7,333 nt of DNA. It comes from CAZGSG01 sp964528095. Its GTDB lineage: Bacteria; Bacteroidota; Bacteroidia; Chitinophagales; Chitinophagaceae. Numbering within the stretch: position 1 is the stretch's first letter; each line of letters opens with the position of its first letter. The notes beneath the pieces are model-generated. The model worked only from the letters and a program-made list of their open reading frames with translations. It was not told the DNA's origin and searched no databases. This document shows, in pieces, positions 4,836-7,333 of this stretch. The translations under genes and the position numbers were made by a program. The DNA lies in the NCBI GenBank assembly GCA_964528095.1, contig CAZGSG010000302.1:1-7333 (forward strand), written 5' to 3'.

Positions 4836-7333
4836 ATGGATACGATGGTGACAGGATTAAAGCAGCTGCTTCCGGAAGAAAGAATCAAGACGAGACTGAT
4901 AGATATTATCGCGTATGCATCGGATGCCGGGTTCTATCACCTGCTTCCCATCGCGGTAGTGCAACCGGTAAATGAAGAGGAGGTCATTTCCCTGTTTCAA
5001 TTCTCACACAAACAAAACATACCATTGGTGTTCCGCGCTGGAGGTACCAGTCTTTCCGGGCAATCCATTACAGATGGAATACTTGTAGACCTGAGTAATT
5101 ATTGGAACAGGATAGACATTGAGGAGTCAGGTAACCAGGTGCGGGTAAAACCAGGCATTACCGGCGCTATGGTCAATACGCGGCTTCGCCAGTATCACCG
5201 GAAGATTGGCCCTGATCCTTCCAGTATTAGTGCCGCGATGATGGGCGGCATACTTTCAAACAACGCCAGCGGAATGTGTTGCGGTGTAAAATACAATTCC
5301 TACCATACGTCCAGGTATATCCGTTTCATACTACCGAATGGTAAGGTATTTTCTACAGAGCAAACCGGCGACTATACGCGGTTTCTCCATGAATGTAAAC
5401 CGCTTGCAGCCGAGCTATTATTGCTTCGGGATAAAATAATGACTGACCCTGTTCTGTATGAAAAGATCAGGAGCAAGTATCAATATAAAAACACAGTAGG
5501 TTATTCGCTTAACTCCTTTGTAGATCATGCGCACCCCCTGGATATTTTTGCGCACCTGCTGATCGGCGCTGAAGGCACACTTGCGTTTATTGCAGAAGCA
5601 GTGATGGATACAATACCTGATAAACCGTATAAAGCGACTTCGCTAGTATACTTTCCCGATATTTTCTCCGCCTGCCAGGCGATCATCCCATTGATCAATG
5701 CCGGTGCAGAAATGGTAGAGTTGATGGATCGTGCATCTTTACGATCCGTTGAGGATATGAAAGGGATTGATCCGTTTATTAAAACGTTACCGGGTACTGC
5801 TGCTGCTCTGCTCATCGAATTCCAGGAAATGAGTTTAGCTGAACTTGAAACAAGGACCAACTCTTTTTTAAAAGAGGCCCAAAGCCTTTCTCTTTTAAAT
5901 ACACCTGCGTTTACGCTTGATGCGGGTAAGCGGGAATTTTTCTGGAAAGTACGCAAAGGTCTTTTCCCTGCAGTGGGTGCGGTAAGGGCCCGTGGCACAA
6001 CTGTGATCCTGGAGGATCTTGCTTTTCCATTGGAGCTGTTGGGACATGCGATTCTTGACCTGCAGCAATTGTTTAAAAAATACGCGTATGCCAATGCGAT
6101 CATATTCGGACATGCAAAAGATGGCAATATTCATTTTGTGATCACCCAATCCTTCGATAATCCGGCTGAGATAGATCGGTATGATCGTTTCTTACGCGAA
6201 GTAGTAACACTTGTGGTGAATAAATACAACGGTTCATTAAAAGCAGAACATGGAACGGGACGTAATATGGCACCTTTTGTAGAAACGGAATGGGGTGGTG
6301 ATGCATATGAAATAATGAAACGGATAAAAAATGCGGCAGATCCTATGAACCTGCTGAACCCAGGTGTGATTATTAATACAGATGGCGCTGTTCATATAAA
6401 AAACCTTAAGCAGCTTCCGGCCGTAGAGGAGGAAGTAGATAAATGTATCGAATGTGGTTATTGCGAACATAAATGTCCGAGCAGGAACCTCACGCTTACT
6501 CCCCGGCAGCGGATCGTTGTTCGCAGAGCGTTGGTAATGATGAAAGAAAAAGACGATAAGAAAAACTATCAATCCCTGTTAAAACAATACCAGTATGATG
6601 GCCTGGAGACCTGTGCGGTAGATGGGCTTTGCGCAGGCGCATGCCCGGTTGATATCAATACCGGTGATCTTGTAAAAAGGTTAAGACGCGAGAACCATTC
6701 ATCTATGGCTAATCGTATTGCCCTTTGGACAGCAAAGAATTTTAAAACAATAGAATTATCGGCAAGGTTTGCATTAAAGGCCGGTGCATTTATGAACAGG
6801 GTATTTGGCAAAAGAACAATGCCCGGGATCACAAAACTGGTTCGGAGGATCATTCCTTCATTTCCTTTATGGACAGCACAGTTACTGAGCCCACCCTCAC
6901 TGGCTGTATTAAAAAATAAAAATAAACAGGAAGACATTGAAGCGCCGGGAAAGACCATTGTCTATTTTCCCAGTTGTATATCAAGAGTGCTGGGTGCATC
7001 CGCTACAGGCAAGGGCAATATCATGGAAACTTTTTTGCGTGTTTCCGAAAAAGCGGGTATCCATGTATCTATTGCAGACAGGATCTCGGGATCCTGTTGC
7101 GGACAGATCTACAGTTCCAAAGGGTTTCGTGATGCCTATTATTTCACGGCAAATAAAGTGATAGAACAACTATGGATGAGTACAGCCGAAGGGAAATATC
7201 CAGTAGTGATGGATGTAAGTTCCTGTACCTATAAATTAAAACCTTTTCCGCCTGCCATGACTGACATAAAACAACCGGGGTTTGGACCAGTTCACAATCT
7301 GCATCAGGTGGACTTACTCGCTAGAATTGGATT
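4836..7333 (+). CDS. FAD-binding and (Fe-S)-binding 2-hydroxyacid dehydrogenase (D-lactate/glycolate type), 3'-truncated
   Basis: Fusion oxidoreductase, open from ATG 4836 (in-frame TAA at 4824) to the window end: 832 residues, of roughly 930-1000 in relatives. Domains in order: PCMH-type FAD domain (about 35-260) with RAGGTSLSGQ at 67-76, IGPDPSS at 123-129, GGILSNNASGMCCG at 137-150 and IGAEGTL at 243-249; GlcD-like C-terminal domain with GHAKDGNIHF at 425-434 and AEHGTGR at 470-476, the His-rich sites for a metal or the hydroxy acid; ferredoxin-like part with C537, C540, C543 and C547 (CIECGYCEHKCP), then C593, C599 and C603 before a Pro; and a CCG/heterodisulfide-reductase-like domain with C714, SCCGQ at 753-757 and SSC at 795-797, cut before its end. 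It probably oxidises a 2-hydroxy acid and passes electrons via Fe-S clusters to the respiratory chain. No signal peptide or convincing membrane helix is seen. In this cluster it could remove the lactate or glycolate released by the FAH hydrolase. Confidence 0.93.
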   Translation, partial: MDTMVTGLKQLLPEERIKTRLIDIIAYASDAGFYHLLPIAVVQPVNEEEVISLFQFSHKQNIPLVFRAGGTSLSGQSITDGILVDLSNYWNRIDIEESGNQVRVKPGITGAMVNTRLRQYHRKIGPDPSSISAAMMGGILSNNASGMCCGVKYNSYHTSRYIRFILPNGKVFSTEQTGDYTRFLHECKPLAAELLLLRDKIMTDPVLYEKIRSKYQYKNTVGYSLNSFVDHAHPLDIFAHLLIGAEGTLAFIAEAVMDTIPDKPYKATSLVYFPDIFSACQAIIPLINAGAEMVELMDRASLRSVEDMKGIDPFIKTLPGTAAALLIEFQEMSLAELETRTNSFLKEAQSLSLLNTPAFTLDAGKREFFWKVRKGLFPAVGAVRARGTTVILEDLAFPLELLGHAILDLQQLFKKYAYANAIIFGHAKDGNIHFVITQSFDNPAEIDRYDRFLREVVTLVVNKYNGSLKAEHGTGRNMAPFVETEWGGDAYEIMKRIKNAADPMNLLNPGVIINTDGAVHIKNLKQLPAVEEEVDKCIECGYCEHKCPSRNLTLTPRQRIVVRRALVMMKEKDDKKNYQSLLKQYQYDGLETCAVDGLCAGACPVDINTGDLVKRLRRENHSSMANRIALWTAKNFKTIELSARFALKAGAFMNRVFGKRTMPGITKLVRRIIPSFPLWTAQLLSPPSLAVLKNKNKQEDIEAPGKTIVYFPSCISRVLGASATGKGNIMETFLRVSEKAGIHVSIADRISGSCCGQIYSSKGFRDAYYFTANKVIEQLWMSTAEGKYPVVMDVSSCTYKLKPFPPAMTDIKQPGFGPVHNLHQVDLLARIG

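Noticed and set aside
5525..6127. Antisense open frame of 200 codons within the oxidase gene
   Set aside because: It lies wholly opposite a strongly supported coding region and its translation shows no recognisable domain; it is a shadow of the real gene.
1..7333. CRISPR array, defence system, phage or transposase genes, tRNA or rRNA
   Set aside because: No regularly spaced repeats, no transposase or nuclease motifs, and no RNA-gene structure were found; coding regions fill nearly all of the window with metabolic enzymes.

Overview
The window is a stretch of a sugar-acid catabolic locus, all on the + strand, most likely from a member of the Bacteroidota (a Chitinophagaceae-like genome is my best guess). 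The clues are AT-rich leaders without clear Shine-Dalgarno sequences, a short lipoprotein signal of Bacteroidota style, and a gene set I associate with that phylum. The taxon is an inference; nothing in the window is diagnostic.

Layout: (1) the C-terminal two thirds of an IlvD/Edd-family sugar-acid dehydratase, cut by the left edge (1-1140); (2) a classical short-chain dehydrogenase/reductase, SDR (1186-1953); (3) a 164-base non-coding gap with a MITE-like inverted-repeat element (about 1965-2079); (4) a predicted lipoprotein with a xylose-isomerase-like TIM barrel (2118-2981); (5) a 97-base AT-rich gap; (6) a second SDR (3079-3852); (7) a fumarylacetoacetate-hydrolase (FAH) family enzyme only 7 bases downstream (3860-4711); (8) a 124-base gap; (9) a long FAD-linked oxidase fused to 4Fe-4S and CCG domains (4836 to the right edge). 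The last gene is open to the window end (832 codons, no stop) and is cut off before its C-terminus.

How they fit: dehydratase + SDR + FAH hydrolase is the core of the non-phosphorylative 'diketo-hydrolase' route. An aldonate is dehydrated to a 2-keto-3-deoxy acid, oxidised at C4 by an SDR, and split by an FAH-family hydrolase into pyruvate plus a 2-hydroxy acid (lactate from 6-deoxyhexoses such as L-fucose or L-rhamnose, glycolate from pentoses). The other SDR is a candidate sugar 1-dehydrogenase for the first step, and the flavin/Fe-S oxidase is a candidate for oxidising the lactate or glycolate and feeding electrons to the respiratory chain. The lipoprotein is the least explained member. 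The actual sugar cannot be read from the sequence.

I see no RNA genes, CRISPR arrays, transposases, phage or defence genes. The pathway logic is known; the points worth a second look are the exported isomerase-like protein, the identity of the hydroxy acid used by the oxidase, and the intergenic repeat.
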